A stretch of DNA of 49,239 nucleotides from assembly GCA_016778045.1 (NCBI GenBank), contig JADHQG010000006.1, positions 1-49,239 on the forward strand, in the 5' to 3' direction. Origin of the DNA: Luminiphilus sp. Lineage in GTDB: Bacteria; Pseudomonadota; Gammaproteobacteria; Pseudomonadales; Halieaceae. Shown one piece after another: positions 1 to 9,102 of this stretch. Both the position numbers and the translations under genes were made by a program. Positions within the stretch are counted from its first letter, which is position 1. Each line of letters begins with the position of its first letter. The notes beneath the pieces were generated by a model. It saw only the letters and a list, made by a program, of their open reading frames with translations, was not told the DNA's origin and ran no database searches.

Positions 1-83
1 GCCCGACCGATAGTGACGCTCGCATTGGTAAAGAGAGCGGTCGCGTCTGGCACTTTAGAATACAAGGGGTCTGCACTCCGAAC

Positions 84-938
84 ATGGGTCTTTTACGCTC
101 AACTCTGGTATTCCTGTGGATGGCGCTCACCGTCATACCCATGGCGACCTTGATTATCGCGACGACGCCTTTTATCAGCCCGGACGCTCGATGGTGGTAT
201 CTGGCCAGGCCATGGCTGCGTGGCGCGGTCGAGGCGGCCAGAGTTATTGGGGGCGTTGACTATACGGTCTCGGGCGAGGAGTTTTTGCCCGGCGCGGCTG
301 ACAACCAGCGCATCATTTTATGCCCTAAGCATCAGTCGACTTGGGAGACCTTCTTCTTTGCCAGTCGTATGCCACACCCTTTGGCCTATGTCTTCAAGCG
401 CGAGTTGCTATTCATACCCTTCTTTGGCTGGGCGATGGCTTGCCTGAACATGATCCATATTGATCGCAGTGCCCGCGGCGACGCCTGGAACAAAGTCGCA
501 TCACTGGGCGAGCGTCTTATGGATCGAGGCAAGTGGGTGATCATGTTTCCCGAGGGGACGCGTTCCGAAAGAGGACAGTCAGGGGTTTATAAAACTGGCG
601 CAGCTAGGTTGGCGATCGCCACCGGCGCTCGAATTGTGCCCATTGCGGTGGCGTCAGCTCGGTGTTGGCCCCGAAAAAGTTTTACCTTTCTGCCTGGCTC
701 GATCGCCGTATCGATTGGTGCGCCCATATCGCCACTCCCGGGTGAGAGCTCTGCCGATTTGATGGACAAAGTGTCAGGTTGGATCGAGGGAAAGATGCGA
801 GTTATTGATCCCCAAGCCTATCCTGAAAATGAACGCCCCGATGAGGCGGCGATACAAGAGGCTGCTCTAGGCGAGGCGCTGGAGGCGCAGGCGGCGGCGG
901 CCCGTGCTTCACAAGGGGGTATCTCATCTGATCGATGA
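84..938 (+). CDS. plsC: 1-acyl-sn-glycerol-3-phosphate acyltransferase (PlsC family)
   Basis: Membrane acyltransferase that should acylate lysophosphatidic acid to phosphatidic acid in phospholipid synthesis. The 284-residue protein opens with a hydrophobic segment (about residues 5-30). It carries the acyltransferase motif KHQSTWE at 82-88 and FPEGTR at 155-160, followed by a conserved block that starts with PIAVASARCWPR. The first motif has the form H-x4-E instead of the textbook H-x4-D; His83 is present. The C-terminal 40 residues are Ala/Glu-rich and probably dispensable. It is the first complete gene in the window and stands 90 bp before a methyltransferase gene. Family assignment is firm; a lyso-ornithine-lipid or other lysolipid substrate cannot be excluded. 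Confidence 0.87.
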   Translation: MGLLRSTLVFLWMALTVIPMATLIIATTPFISPDARWWYLARPWLRGAVEAARVIGGVDYTVSGEEFLPGAADNQRIILCPKHQSTWETFFFASRMPHPLAYVFKRELLFIPFFGWAMACLNMIHIDRSARGDAWNKVASLGERLMDRGKWVIMFPEGTRSERGQSGVYKTGAARLAIATGARIVPIAVASARCWPRKSFTFLPGSIAVSIGAPISPLPGESSADLMDKVSGWIEGKMRVIDPQAYPENERPDEAAIQEAALGEALEAQAAAARASQGGISSDR

Positions 939-993
939 GCGGATTCGGCGAAGGGTCTGGGTCAATCCGTTCGTCCATCGGGAGGAGCCAGCA

Positions 994-1065
994 ATGTACA
1001 CTGACAGGCGAAGTAGGCGGAGGCGCAAATGGGGTTCTATAACGACAGTGTGGTACCGAGGTTAG
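994..1065 (+). CDS. possible short leader ORF overlapping the methyltransferase start
   Basis: A 23-codon reading frame starts at ATG 994 with an ideal ribosome binding site (GGGAGGAG at 980-987, 6 nt spacing). It is Arg-rich (five consecutive basic residues at positions 8-12) and runs 37 nt into the next gene in another frame. This might couple translation to the methyltransferase, or it may be chance. There is no family evidence. Confidence 0.25.
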   Translation: MYTDRRSRRRRKWGSITTVWYRG

Positions 1066-1646
1066 TCACGTGTGCCTGCGGTACGAAACCGATTCTCAAG
1101 CAACGAGAGAAGGTAGTGCCAATGGCGTCGGGCCGAGTGTTGGAGATTGGCCTTGGGGCTGGCCACAACCTGCCTTACTACCACGCCACCCAGGTCGAAT
1201 CAGTGGTGGGAATTGACCCGTGCGTCACCAGTTGGAAGTTAGCCCAGCCACGAGCGGCCAGCCTGGGCGTGCCGCTTGAATTTATTGAGGGGTCTGCAGA
1301 GGCGATGCCCCTCCCAGACTCGGCGTTTGATAGCGTCCTCATGACATACAGCCTATGCACGATTCCCGATGCGCACACAGCGCTGGCGGAAATCCGGCGC
1401 GTTTTGAAGCCTGGAGGGCGGTTGCTGTTTTGCGAGCATGGTATTGCTCCCGACCCCGGCACATCAAAGTGGCAGGCACGGATCAATCCGCTTTGGCGGC
1501 GCCTAATGGGTGGGTGCAACCTGAATCGCCCGATAGTGGCCTGGATCGAGCAGGCCGGATTTTCAATGAAGGCACTAGATCAGATGTACCTCCCTGGCAC
1601 GCCACGTATCGCTGGCTTCAACGTATGGGGCGTCGCAGAGCACTGA
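1029..1646 (+). CDS. class I SAM-dependent methyltransferase (UbiE/Methyltransf_11 type)
   Basis: Soluble methyltransferase of unknown substrate, 205 residues. The SAM-binding motif I is clear (VLEIGLGAGHNLPYY, about 38-52), followed by the acidic loop VGIDP, the GSAEAMPLPDSAFD block and the motif LKPGGRLLFCEHG near residue 130, all typical of the small UbiE-like family. Cys and His residues (CACGTKP near 15-21) are a minor N-terminal oddity. The start is supported by GGAGG at 1019-1023, 5 nt upstream. Neighbours are a phospholipid acyltransferase upstream and a lipoprotein-like gene downstream, which gives no firm clue. A role in quinone or lipid methylation is possible but not shown. Confidence 0.82.
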   Translation: MGFYNDSVVPRLVTCACGTKPILKQREKVVPMASGRVLEIGLGAGHNLPYYHATQVESVVGIDPCVTSWKLAQPRAASLGVPLEFIEGSAEAMPLPDSAFDSVLMTYSLCTIPDAHTALAEIRRVLKPGGRLLFCEHGIAPDPGTSKWQARINPLWRRLMGGCNLNRPIVAWIEQAGFSMKALDQMYLPGTPRIAGFNVWGVAEH

Positions 1647-1707
1647 TGCACTGCGGATGCACGGCCTAAATACTCTCTTCTCGGGTTGGCAGGATACTGT
1701 TTCTGAT

Positions 1708-2376
1708 ATGCGCTATTGGCTGTGGGTCATCGGTATGGGTTGTCTTGTATCCTGCGTCAGTGAGGCGCCAGCGCCCTCCTGGAGCGATAAGCCGATGGCG
1801 AGCTTCGCCGGGCATTGGGAGGTGGATTATGCACGCAGTGACAGTATTCAAACTCAGCTGAATGTCTCTTTTCGGGAGGTTCAGCGGGAGTTGCGGCGAC
1901 AGCGAGAAGCGGCTGAGCGGGGCAGCACCTATCAGGGATCGCGCATCGGCGACCTCGATACATTGGTGGCACTGGCCAAGATGGCGGAGCTGGTAACAGA
2001 CGCCGACCTGTTGCAGATCGAGCAGGACGCCCGTCATGTCCGCATAGATCGCGAGAACAATTTTGCGCTGACCTGCGATTTGGACGGCTCGCAATCGGTT
2101 CCGAGTCAATTGGGCGCAGAGCAATGCTGGTGGGATGGAGGTCAGCTTCACTTTTCGGTTTTCATGCCGGACGGTTTGTCTATCCATCACCGGTTCACCT
2201 TGTCTGCTGATGTGCTCTCACTGGCTCAACGGACGCACCTGATGGCGCCGGGCGTGTCGCAGGGTCTTGAAGTGGTGCGGATCTTTTCACGCTTCGATCC
2301 CTCAAATCGTGGTTACCGCTGCACCGAAACCTTGAGTAAAGGCCGTGTCTGCACCACTGAGCGAGTGGTTGAATGA
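1708..2376 (+). CDS. hypothetical lipoprotein
   Basis: I do not recognise a family. The start at ATG 1708 is chosen because it gives a short signal sequence ending in a lipobox (LVSC, with the lipidated Cys at residue 16). An upstream ATG at 1657 would add 17 residues ahead of the signal. The mature part of about 205 residues has a paired-cysteine pattern (C-D-L-D-G and later QCWWDG, YRCTETL, RVCTTE) and a stretch with Arg/Glu-rich helix character (about 45-75 of the mature protein). It is probably anchored to a membrane and faces the periplasm. The gene overlaps the next one by ATGA (2373-2376), so the two are likely translated together and may act together. Confidence 0.7.
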   Translation: MRYWLWVIGMGCLVSCVSEAPAPSWSDKPMASFAGHWEVDYARSDSIQTQLNVSFREVQRELRRQREAAERGSTYQGSRIGDLDTLVALAKMAELVTDADLLQIEQDARHVRIDRENNFALTCDLDGSQSVPSQLGAEQCWWDGGQLHFSVFMPDGLSIHHRFTLSADVLSLAQRTHLMAPGVSQGLEVVRIFSRFDPSNRGYRCTETLSKGRVCTTERVVE

Positions 2377-3563
2377 CAATGGGGTTGGCGCGACTTATCG
2401 GAAAGGTTTTCGGGGCGGTCACTCGAAGCGACTTCGCGCGTGAGGTGGCGTCGACTGAAAGCGCTGGGCGGTTTCAGTTGGTCCGCATTGTCGCGGTCGT
2501 ATCAGTAGCAATGCAGTTCGGGTGTGCGGCACCGCCATCAGAGCGGCCAGTGGATCCGGTAACTGAACCTGAGTGGCACACTCCCGAGTCACTTGAGTGG
2601 GCTTCAGAGCCTACTCTGCCGCTGCTCGATATTGGTGTGGTGTCGTTCGATCCGGGGGTGTCAGACGATGACGTGAGTCCTTTGGCGGCAGTCCGTCGAT
2701 TGGAAGGACAGCTACTGGCTGCTGAATTGAGGGAAACCCTGCAACAGAGTAACCAGTGGGGCGTGGTGCGTTTGCTGCCCTCGGTGTCCGCCCTCACTCC
2801 AATCGCGCTACAGACCCGAATAGTGTTTTCAGATGGTCGCGATTTGATTCTGGATGTCACGGCACGTGACGCGATGGGTACGCTGTGGTTCGAGCAGCGA
2901 ATTGCACGCCGCTCGACGCTCTCGGAAGAGTCTGAGCAGCCGCTAGGTGCGCTGTTTAATGTCATCAGCAATCGGCTGTTGGCTTACTGGCGGTCATTGG
3001 CGGTTCTTGAACGCCAGCGGTTTCTGGATGCAGCAGGGCTGATGTACGCGCAGAGTCTGGTGCCCGAGGCTTTTTCAGACATGTTGGCGCTCACCGAAGA
3101 GGGCTGGCAACTGTGGCGATTGCCTGCAGAGGGCGACCCAATGATGGCCCGCGTGACCCGAGTGCGAAACCAGGAGTACCTTTTCTGCGATACCGTCGAT
3201 GAGCAATACACCCTGTTGGAGGATCGTGTGGGCCCCACTTATGCGCTGTGGCGGCAGGCGACCCTGGAGCAGGCTGAGTGGCTAGAGCAATACGAGCGAC
3301 GCGCCTCGTCCCGAGAGGTAAAATCCAGTGACAGTGAGTTTTCTCGAATGCATGCGCAATATGCGGCATATCGCTCTTTCCGAATTCAAGAACAGGCCCT
3401 GTTTGAGTTGGCCGAGGCCCTGGACAATGAGAGCCAGCCTACCGTTTTGCAAACAGAAGATCGTGTTGTCAGCCTGAAGGGTACTTTGGCATCGCAATAC
3501 GACACTTGGCGGGAGCTGCTGCGCGAGATTTATCTCCTTGAGCAGGGGTCAGCAGCATGGTGA
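2373..3563 (+). CDS. conserved hypothetical lipoprotein-like protein
   Basis: A 396-residue protein of unknown function. Near residues 36-51 it has a signal-like stretch (basic residue, hydrophobic run, then FGC followed by AAPP), which suggests a lipoprotein with Cys51. The ATG at 2373 would then leave an unusually long 35-residue n-region, so a downstream TTG/GTG start at 2478/2481 is possible. The body contains blocks such as DIGVVSFDPG, LRETLQQSNQWGVVRLLPS, LWRLPAEGDPMMARV and YLFCDTVDEQYTLL. I recall similar blocks from uncharacterised gammaproteobacterial proteins, but I cannot verify this here. The C-terminal third is helical. It overlaps the preceding gene by 4 bp and the rlmL start by 7 bp, so it is probably part of one transcript. 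Confidence 0.72.
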   Translation: MTMGLARLIGKVFGAVTRSDFAREVASTESAGRFQLVRIVAVVSVAMQFGCAAPPSERPVDPVTEPEWHTPESLEWASEPTLPLLDIGVVSFDPGVSDDDVSPLAAVRRLEGQLLAAELRETLQQSNQWGVVRLLPSVSALTPIALQTRIVFSDGRDLILDVTARDAMGTLWFEQRIARRSTLSEESEQPLGALFNVISNRLLAYWRSLAVLERQRFLDAAGLMYAQSLVPEAFSDMLALTEEGWQLWRLPAEGDPMMARVTRVRNQEYLFCDTVDEQYTLLEDRVGPTYALWRQATLEQAEWLEQYERRASSREVKSSDSEFSRMHAQYAAYRSFRIQEQALFELAEALDNESQPTVLQTEDRVVSLKGTLASQYDTWRELLREIYLLEQGSAAW

Positions 3564-5725
3564 TGCACCAATACTTGGCAACCTGCCCAGCGGGTGTGGG
3601 TGTCTATCTGGCTCAGGAGCTTGAGCAATTAGGGGCCGCCTCTGTCGTTGAGCGTCCTTCGGGTGTCACGTTTGAGGGGGCGCTTGGGCTGGCCTATCGG
3701 GTTTGTCTTTGGAGCCGGCTGGCTAATCGCGTCATTTTGCAGCTCGACGCCGCCAAGGCCGACACTGCTGACGGTCTCTATGAGGCCGCGATGTCTATCG
3801 ATTGGTTACAGCATTTGGCGCCCGGGAGATCTCTTGCAATCGATTTTTCAGGCCGCAGCCCCGATATCCGTAACGAGCAGTTCGGTGCCCGTCGAATAAA
3901 GGATGCGATCGTAGATCAATTCCGCCAAAGGGGGGTTGGACGTCCTTCAGTGGATTTACGAGAGCCGGATCTCCGCATTCATGCTCGACTGCATAGAGGC
4001 CACCTTAGTCTCGGTGTCGACCTGAGCGGGGAGAGCTTGCATCGTCGGGGATACCGGCTTGACGGCGGCTTGGCGCCCTTGAAGGAAAACATCGCTGCAG
4101 CGGCGCTATGGGCGGCAGGATGGCCGGCTATGAGCGAGGCGGGTCAGGCACTGATTGATCCCATGTGCGGCTCCTCGACGCTGCTGCTGGAGGGTGCTTT
4201 GATGGCGCTGGATCAGGCGCCAGGGCTTTCTCGAGCGGGATTCGGTTTCGACCATTGGGCTGGCCACGACGACGCCCAGTGGCGGGCAATTCGCTCTGAA
4301 GCTGATGAGCGGGCTCAGGCAAGCCTGACGTCTTCTGTGGAAATTCGGGGCTATGACGGCGATATTCAGGCAGTGCGCCACTCACAAAATAATATTGCGC
4401 GCCTGGGTTTGGAGAAGTTCGTCAGGATTCGCTGCAAAGACTTGGCGTCGGTGACACGGCCAACCCACAAGGATCTATCAGGGGGATTGGTGGTCGCTAA
4501 TCCGCCGTGGGGAGAGCGGATGGGCAGTGTCAGTAGTCTTCACCTCTTATATAACGCGCTTGGCGATCTCATGAGCCGTGAATTTGAGGGTTGGCGTGGT
4601 GTTGTTTTGACGTCGGATTTGTCGCTTGGCAAAGCGGTTGGGTTGCGGGCTGCAAAGCGGCGGGCATTTCAAAATGGGCGTTTAGATCTCCATTGTCTTC
4701 AATTTGAGCTGACAGCCGATAATCGCTTTCGTGATCTGGACACGGCTAGCCAGAAGCCGCTGGCGTCGTCGCCTCAGGCGGCGTTGTCAGGAGAAGCTGA
4801 AATGGTCGCTAATCGGCTGCGCAAAAATCGCCGCAGATTGTCACCGTGGCTCCGCCGCGAGGGTATCAGCTGCTACCGCGTCTACGATGCCGACATCCCT
4901 GAATATGCCGCCGCCGTCGACATCTACAACGGACACCCTCACATCGCCGAATATGCTGCGCCCAAATCTGTGCCCGATGACACCGCTAACCGGCGACTCG
5001 AAGCATTGGTGCAGGCCGTCTGTAATGTGTTCGAGGTGCCAGCAGTAGACCGCGTGGCGGTGAAGCGGCGGGAACGCCAGAAAGGCCCTGGTCAATATCA
5101 GCGGTTAGAGCAGACTGGGGAGCGTTTGGTGGTGAGCGAAGGCGCTGTCAGGGCGCTCGTCAACCTACACGATTATTTGGATACCGGTTTATTTCTGGAT
5201 CATAGGCCGCTGCGCACTTGGGTGGCGCAGGAAGCAAAGGGGCGGCATTTTCTCAACCTGTTCAGCTATACCGGGGCGGCGACGCTACACGCTGCGGCGG
5301 GCGGGGCGACGACTAGTACGAGTGTCGATGCTTCGGCTACGTATCTCGACTGGTTTGGGGCCAACCTGGCACTGAATGGCTTCTCAGATCGACAGCATCG
5401 CGCCATTCGAGCTGACGTCAGGTCATGGCTTGCTGAGGAGACGCGACAATATGATCTGATTATGCTGGACCCGCCGTCCTTCTCTAACTCAAAGCGCCAT
5501 GATGACTTTGACGTGCAGAGAGATCACTTCGCATTGTTAGAGCTTGCCATGGCCCGCCTGACTGGCGAGGGCTACCTGTATTTTTCGACCAATTCTCGAC
5601 GCTTCAAGTTGGATGCCCGCGCTCTGGAAAAATGGCAGGTGTCAGACATCACGCAGCAATCCATTCCTGAGGATTTTCGTCGAAACCAACGCATCCACGC
5701 TTGCTGGCGCATAACACACCTCTAA
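3557..5725 (+). CDS. rlmL: bifunctional 23S rRNA methyltransferase RlmKL (m2G2445 / m7G2069)
   Basis: A two-domain rRNA methylase that modifies G2445 (N2) and G2069 (N7) of 23S rRNA during 50S assembly. At 722 residues it is close to the E. coli protein. It starts with a THUMP-containing RlmL half: IRNEQFGARRIKDAIVD about 104-120, DPMCGSSTLL at 201-210 as SAM motif, NPPWGER at 315-321 as the N2-guanine catalytic motif. The RlmK half follows: LYDADxPEY-like block near 441-450, LNLFSYTG at 566-573, DPPSFSNSK from 638. The usual NPPYGER is NPPWGER here, a conservative change. The start is ATG 3557 (an in-frame ATG lies at 3563). It overlaps the upstream lipoprotein gene by 7 bp. Confidence 0.96.
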   Translation: MVMHQYLATCPAGVGVYLAQELEQLGAASVVERPSGVTFEGALGLAYRVCLWSRLANRVILQLDAAKADTADGLYEAAMSIDWLQHLAPGRSLAIDFSGRSPDIRNEQFGARRIKDAIVDQFRQRGVGRPSVDLREPDLRIHARLHRGHLSLGVDLSGESLHRRGYRLDGGLAPLKENIAAAALWAAGWPAMSEAGQALIDPMCGSSTLLLEGALMALDQAPGLSRAGFGFDHWAGHDDAQWRAIRSEADERAQASLTSSVEIRGYDGDIQAVRHSQNNIARLGLEKFVRIRCKDLASVTRPTHKDLSGGLVVANPPWGERMGSVSSLHLLYNALGDLMSREFEGWRGVVLTSDLSLGKAVGLRAAKRRAFQNGRLDLHCLQFELTADNRFRDLDTASQKPLASSPQAALSGEAEMVANRLRKNRRRLSPWLRREGISCYRVYDADIPEYAAAVDIYNGHPHIAEYAAPKSVPDDTANRRLEALVQAVCNVFEVPAVDRVAVKRRERQKGPGQYQRLEQTGERLVVSEGAVRALVNLHDYLDTGLFLDHRPLRTWVAQEAKGRHFLNLFSYTGAATLHAAAGGATTSTSVDASATYLDWFGANLALNGFSDRQHRAIRADVRSWLAEETRQYDLIMLDPPSFSNSKRHDDFDVQRDHFALLELAMARLTGEGYLYFSTNSRRFKLDARALEKWQVSDITQQSIPEDFRRNQRIHACWRITHL

Positions 5726-5788
5726 ACCAAAGAGCTCAAAGAGAGTGGTTGTCGGGGTCTTTTGCCACGCCAATGGCTGCAGCTTCAG

Positions 5789-5797
5789 TGCTATACT
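5789..5797 (+). promoter_or_regulatory. extended -10 promoter for leuCDB
   Basis: TGC followed by TATACT (5792-5797) forms a good extended -10 element, with a pyrimidine/T-rich initial region just downstream. No good -35 is seen at 16-18 bp. Transcription would start near 5804, giving a leader of about 74 nt before leuC. This leader has no ATG and no leucine-codon leader peptide. Confidence 0.5.
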
Positions 5798-5877
5798 CCG
5801 CGCCTTTTTTTACGAGCGCTCGGCGACCGCCCCCCGCGTAGCCGGCGCTTGCCCTTGGTAAGAGGACAGCACAGCCC

Positions 5878-7320
5878 ATGGCACAGACCTTGTACGACAA
5901 ATTATGGGAGGCCCATCTTGTAGAGCAGCGAGAAGACGGCACCGCGCTGATCTATATCGACCGGCACCTGTTGCATGAGGTGACATCGCCTCAGGCGTTC
6001 GAGGGTTTAACGCTGGCGGGTCGACCGTTATGGCGTCGCAACGCCAACCTTGCCGTGCCAGATCACAACGTGTCGACCCTGAAGGCAGAGCGAGACGGCG
6101 GTCTTGCAGCGCTGCCCGACCCGATCTCGAGAATTCAGCTGCAAACACTGGACGATAACTGTGACGCCTTCGATGTCGCGCAGATCCACCTCGATGATTT
6201 ACGACAGGGCATTGTCCACGTTATAGGTCCGGAGCAGGGTGCTGTGCTGCCGGGAATGACCGTTGTCTGCGGGGATTCGCACACCTCCACTCACGGCGCC
6301 GCAGGCGCTCTTGCCCACGGCATTGGCACTTCGGAAGTGGAACACGTGCTCGCTACGCAGTGTCTGATACAAAAGAAGATGAAGAATTTCAAGGTGGAGG
6401 TTAGTGGTCAATTGGCGGCAGGTGTGACGGCTAAAGACATTGCTCTGGCGGTGATTCGCGAGATTGGCACCGCCGGTGGAACCGGATACGCCATCGAGTT
6501 TTGTGGGTCCGCGATTCGGGACCTGAGCATGGAAGGGCGTATGACGCTTTGCAACATGGCGATTGAGGCTGGCGCCCGATGCGGGCTGGTGGCGGTTGAT
6601 GATGTGACGCTCAACTATTTCAAAGACAAACCTTTGGCGCCAAAGGGGGAGCAGTGGCAGCTGGCTGAAATGTGGTGGCGCACTCTGCATTCTGACGAGA
6701 AAGCGGTTTTTGATCGCAGCATCTCGCTGGATGGCAGTGCGATTGCGCCCCACGTCACCTGGGGCACGTCTCCCGAAATGGTGACCTCTATCGATGGTCA
6801 CGTGCCGCGGCTCTCTGATATGCCGGATGAGACGGCCAGGCTAGGCCTCAAACGGGCGCTGGAATACATGGGGCTTGAGGAGGGCATGGCCATTGGTGAT
6901 ATCCGACCTGATGCGATTTTTATTGGCTCCTGTACCAACTCGCGAATCGAGGATCTACGCGCTGCCGCAGCCGTGCTGAAGGGGCGTCGTGTGTCGGAGA
7001 ACATTCGCAAGGCGATGGTCGTGCCCGGTTCGGGATTGGTTAAAGCCCAAGCAGAAGCTGAAGGGCTGGATAAGATTTTTATCGAGGCAGGTATGGAGTG
7101 GCGTGAGCCCGGCTGCTCCATGTGTTTGGCGATGAACGCGGATCGGCTGTTACCGGGCGAGCGTTGTGCTAGCACCTCGAATCGAAACTTTGAGGGTCGT
7201 CAGGGCGGTGGCGGAAGAACGCATTTGGTCAGCCCTGCCATGGCTGCCGCCGCGGCCGTTGCCGGACGATTCGTGCCGGTCGAGAAGGCCTTGAGCGAGA
7301 CAGCAGGAGTGTCGTCGTGA
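5878..7320 (+). CDS. leuC: 3-isopropylmalate dehydratase large subunit
   Basis: With LeuD it isomerises 2-isopropylmalate to 3-isopropylmalate in leucine biosynthesis, using a [4Fe-4S] cluster. The 480-residue length is typical. The cluster ligands are visible as Cys352 (GSCTNSR) and Cys413/Cys416 (PGCSMC). Other aconitase-family marks are PDHNVST near 61-67, [10 protein letters not shown] near 132-141 and the C-terminal [12 protein letters not shown]. It is the first gene of leuCDB and ends in a GTGA overlap with leuD. Confidence 0.97.
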   Translation: MAQTLYDKLWEAHLVEQREDGTALIYIDRHLLHEVTSPQAFEGLTLAGRPLWRRNANLAVPDHNVSTLKAERDGGLAALPDPISRIQLQTLDDNCDAFDVAQIHLDDLRQGIVHVIGPEQGAVLPGMTVVCGDSHTSTHGAAGALAHGIGTSEVEHVLATQCLIQKKMKNFKVEVSGQLAAGVTAKDIALAVIREIGTAGGTGYAIEFCGSAIRDLSMEGRMTLCNMAIEAGARCGLVAVDDVTLNYFKDKPLAPKGEQWQLAEMWWRTLHSDEKAVFDRSISLDGSAIAPHVTWGTSPEMVTSIDGHVPRLSDMPDETARLGLKRALEYMGLEEGMAIGDIRPDAIFIGSCTNSRIEDLRAAAAVLKGRRVSENIRKAMVVPGSGLVKAQAEAEGLDKIFIEAGMEWREPGCSMCLAMNADRLLPGERCASTSNRNFEGRQGGGGRTHLVSPAMAAAAAVAGRFVPVEKALSETAGVSS

Positions 7321-7967
7321 GGCCCTTTACTCGTCATCAAGGTTTGGTGGTCCCCATGGATCGGGCCAATATCGATACGGATTTAATAGTGCCCAAACAA
7401 TTCCTGAAATCGATTCGCAGATCCGGATTCGGACCGAATCTCTTTGATGAGTTGCGGTATCTCGATGAGGGGGTGCCCGATGCCGACAACAGCCATAGGC
7501 CACTGAATCCTGACTTCCCACTCAATTTTCCGCGTTATCAGGGCGCCTCTATTCTGCTCGCCAGAGAGAATTTTGGATGTGGGTCCAGCCGCGAGCATGC
7601 GGCTTGGGCGATGGAGGATTTCGGTTTTCGCTCGGTCATCGCGCCGAGCTTTGCCGACATCTTCCGCTCCAATGCGTTCAAAAATGGGATCTTGCCGATT
7701 GAGTTGGCCGCATCTCAGGTACAAACGCTGTTCCAGAAGGTTCAGGAAGAAGAGGGCTTTTCCCTAGATATCAATCTGGAGGATTGCACGGTCAGATTGC
7801 CAGCGGGCGAGATCTGGTCCTTTGAAGTTGATGCTTTTCGTCGCGATTGCTTGCTGCAAGGGCTAGACGATATCGGCTTAACACTTGAGAGCGCGACAGC
7901 GATCAGCGCCTTCGAAGAGCAACATCAGGCGCGTTTTCCGTGGTTGTTCGAGGATATCCGGCTTTGA
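7317..7967 (+). CDS. leuD: 3-isopropylmalate dehydratase small subunit
   Basis: Swivelling-domain subunit that completes isopropylmalate isomerase with LeuC. It has 216 residues with the signature [14 protein letters not shown] near 83-96 and the N-terminal block [17 protein letters not shown]. The GTG start at 7317 overlaps the leuC stop by 4 bp, and the gene ends by overlapping the leuB start, so the three Leu proteins are translationally coupled. Confidence 0.97.
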   Translation: MRPFTRHQGLVVPMDRANIDTDLIVPKQFLKSIRRSGFGPNLFDELRYLDEGVPDADNSHRPLNPDFPLNFPRYQGASILLARENFGCGSSREHAAWAMEDFGFRSVIAPSFADIFRSNAFKNGILPIELAASQVQTLFQKVQEEEGFSLDINLEDCTVRLPAGEIWSFEVDAFRRDCLLQGLDDIGLTLESATAISAFEEQHQARFPWLFEDIRL

Positions 7968-9043
7968 CCCGACGCATTTTGCTCTTGCCGGGCGACGGTA
8001 TTGGCCCCGAAGTCGTGCGTCAGGCCCAACGGGTGCTCGAGTCGGTCGGCGAGCAACATGCGCTGGATCTCGTCTTTGAGGAGGCCAACCTAGGTGGTGT
8101 AGCCATCGACCGCGAGGGGGCGGCTTATCCCGCCGCGACTCAGGCGCTCGCTGCCGAGGCAGATGCCATTTTGCTGGGCGCAGTGGGTGGGCCCAAATGG
8201 GATGCGTTGCCCGCCGGCGAGAGGCCAGAGAGAGGCTTGCTCGCCATTCGATCCGATCTCGATCTGTTCTGCAATTTTAGACCGGCGATTTTGTTCCCCG
8301 AGTTGGCGGCAGCATCGAGTCTTCGCGCGGAACTTGTATCGGGCCTCGATATTTTGATCGTCCGCGAACTGACTGGCGGTATCTACTTCGGCCAGCCGCG
8401 GGGCATTAGCACCGGACAAGATGGCGTGCGTGAGGGCGTGAACACCGACCGATACAACGAGACGGAAATCCTGAGGATCGGGCGACTGGCCTTCGAGGCG
8501 GCGCAAAAGCGGGGTGGTCGGCTGTGCTCAGTCGACAAGGCGAATGTTTTGGAAGTGACGATGCTGTGGCGCGAGGTGATGGAATCCCTCAGCGCGGATT
8601 TTCCTGATGTGGCGTTGTCACACATGTATGTGGATAACGCGGCGATGCAACTGGTACGGGAGCCAAAGCAGTTTGATGTGATTGTCACGGGTAATTTATT
8701 TGGTGACATACTCTCTGATATTGCCGCCATGCTGACGGGGTCGATCGGTATGCTGCCTTCCGCCTCGCTCAATGCGTCCTCGGCGGGCCTGTATGAGCCT
8801 GTTCACGGCTCAGCGCCAGATATTGCGGGTCAGAACGTCGCCAATCCTCTGGCGACTATTTTGTCAGCGGCCATGTTGCTGAGATATTCGTTACATGCCG
8901 GTGATGCGGCGGACCAAATAGAGCGGGCGGTCGCATCAGTGTTGGCTCAGGGTATGCGAACGAGCGATACGGCCGTGAGTCAGTCGCTAGACAGCACCTT
9001 GGGCACAAGTGAAATGGGCGATGCGGTCTTGGCGGCTCTGTAG
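7964..9043 (+). CDS. leuB: 3-isopropylmalate dehydrogenase
   Basis: NAD-dependent oxidative decarboxylation of 3-isopropylmalate, the third leucine-specific step. The protein has about 359 residues. The start is taken as TTG 7964, which overlaps the leuD stop (TTGA) and gives the family-typical beginning ([16 protein letters not shown]); GAGG at 7950-7953 can serve as ribosome binding site. A GTG at 7940 would add eight residues. Family marks are GPKWD, the catalytic-site [16 protein letters not shown] and the C-terminal [14 protein letters not shown] region. Confidence 0.96.
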   Translation: MTRRILLLPGDGIGPEVVRQAQRVLESVGEQHALDLVFEEANLGGVAIDREGAAYPAATQALAAEADAILLGAVGGPKWDALPAGERPERGLLAIRSDLDLFCNFRPAILFPELAAASSLRAELVSGLDILIVRELTGGIYFGQPRGISTGQDGVREGVNTDRYNETEILRIGRLAFEAAQKRGGRLCSVDKANVLEVTMLWREVMESLSADFPDVALSHMYVDNAAMQLVREPKQFDVIVTGNLFGDILSDIAAMLTGSIGMLPSASLNASSAGLYEPVHGSAPDIAGQNVANPLATILSAAMLLRYSLHAGDAADQIERAVASVLAQGMRTSDTAVSQSLDSTLGTSEMGDAVLAAL

Positions 9044-9102
9044 GTTAAGGCCTGCATAGGGCAAGTTGGCGATAGTCACATAACGAATTGGAGATCTGAG
9101 CA

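Noticed and set aside
1-83. End of an upstream gene such as gmhB
   Set aside because: A stop codon at 11-13 ends one frame, but too few codons are visible to assign any protein.
5798-5877. Leucine leader peptide / attenuator before leuC
   Set aside because: No start codon, no run of leucine codons and no terminator-antiterminator pair in the leader.
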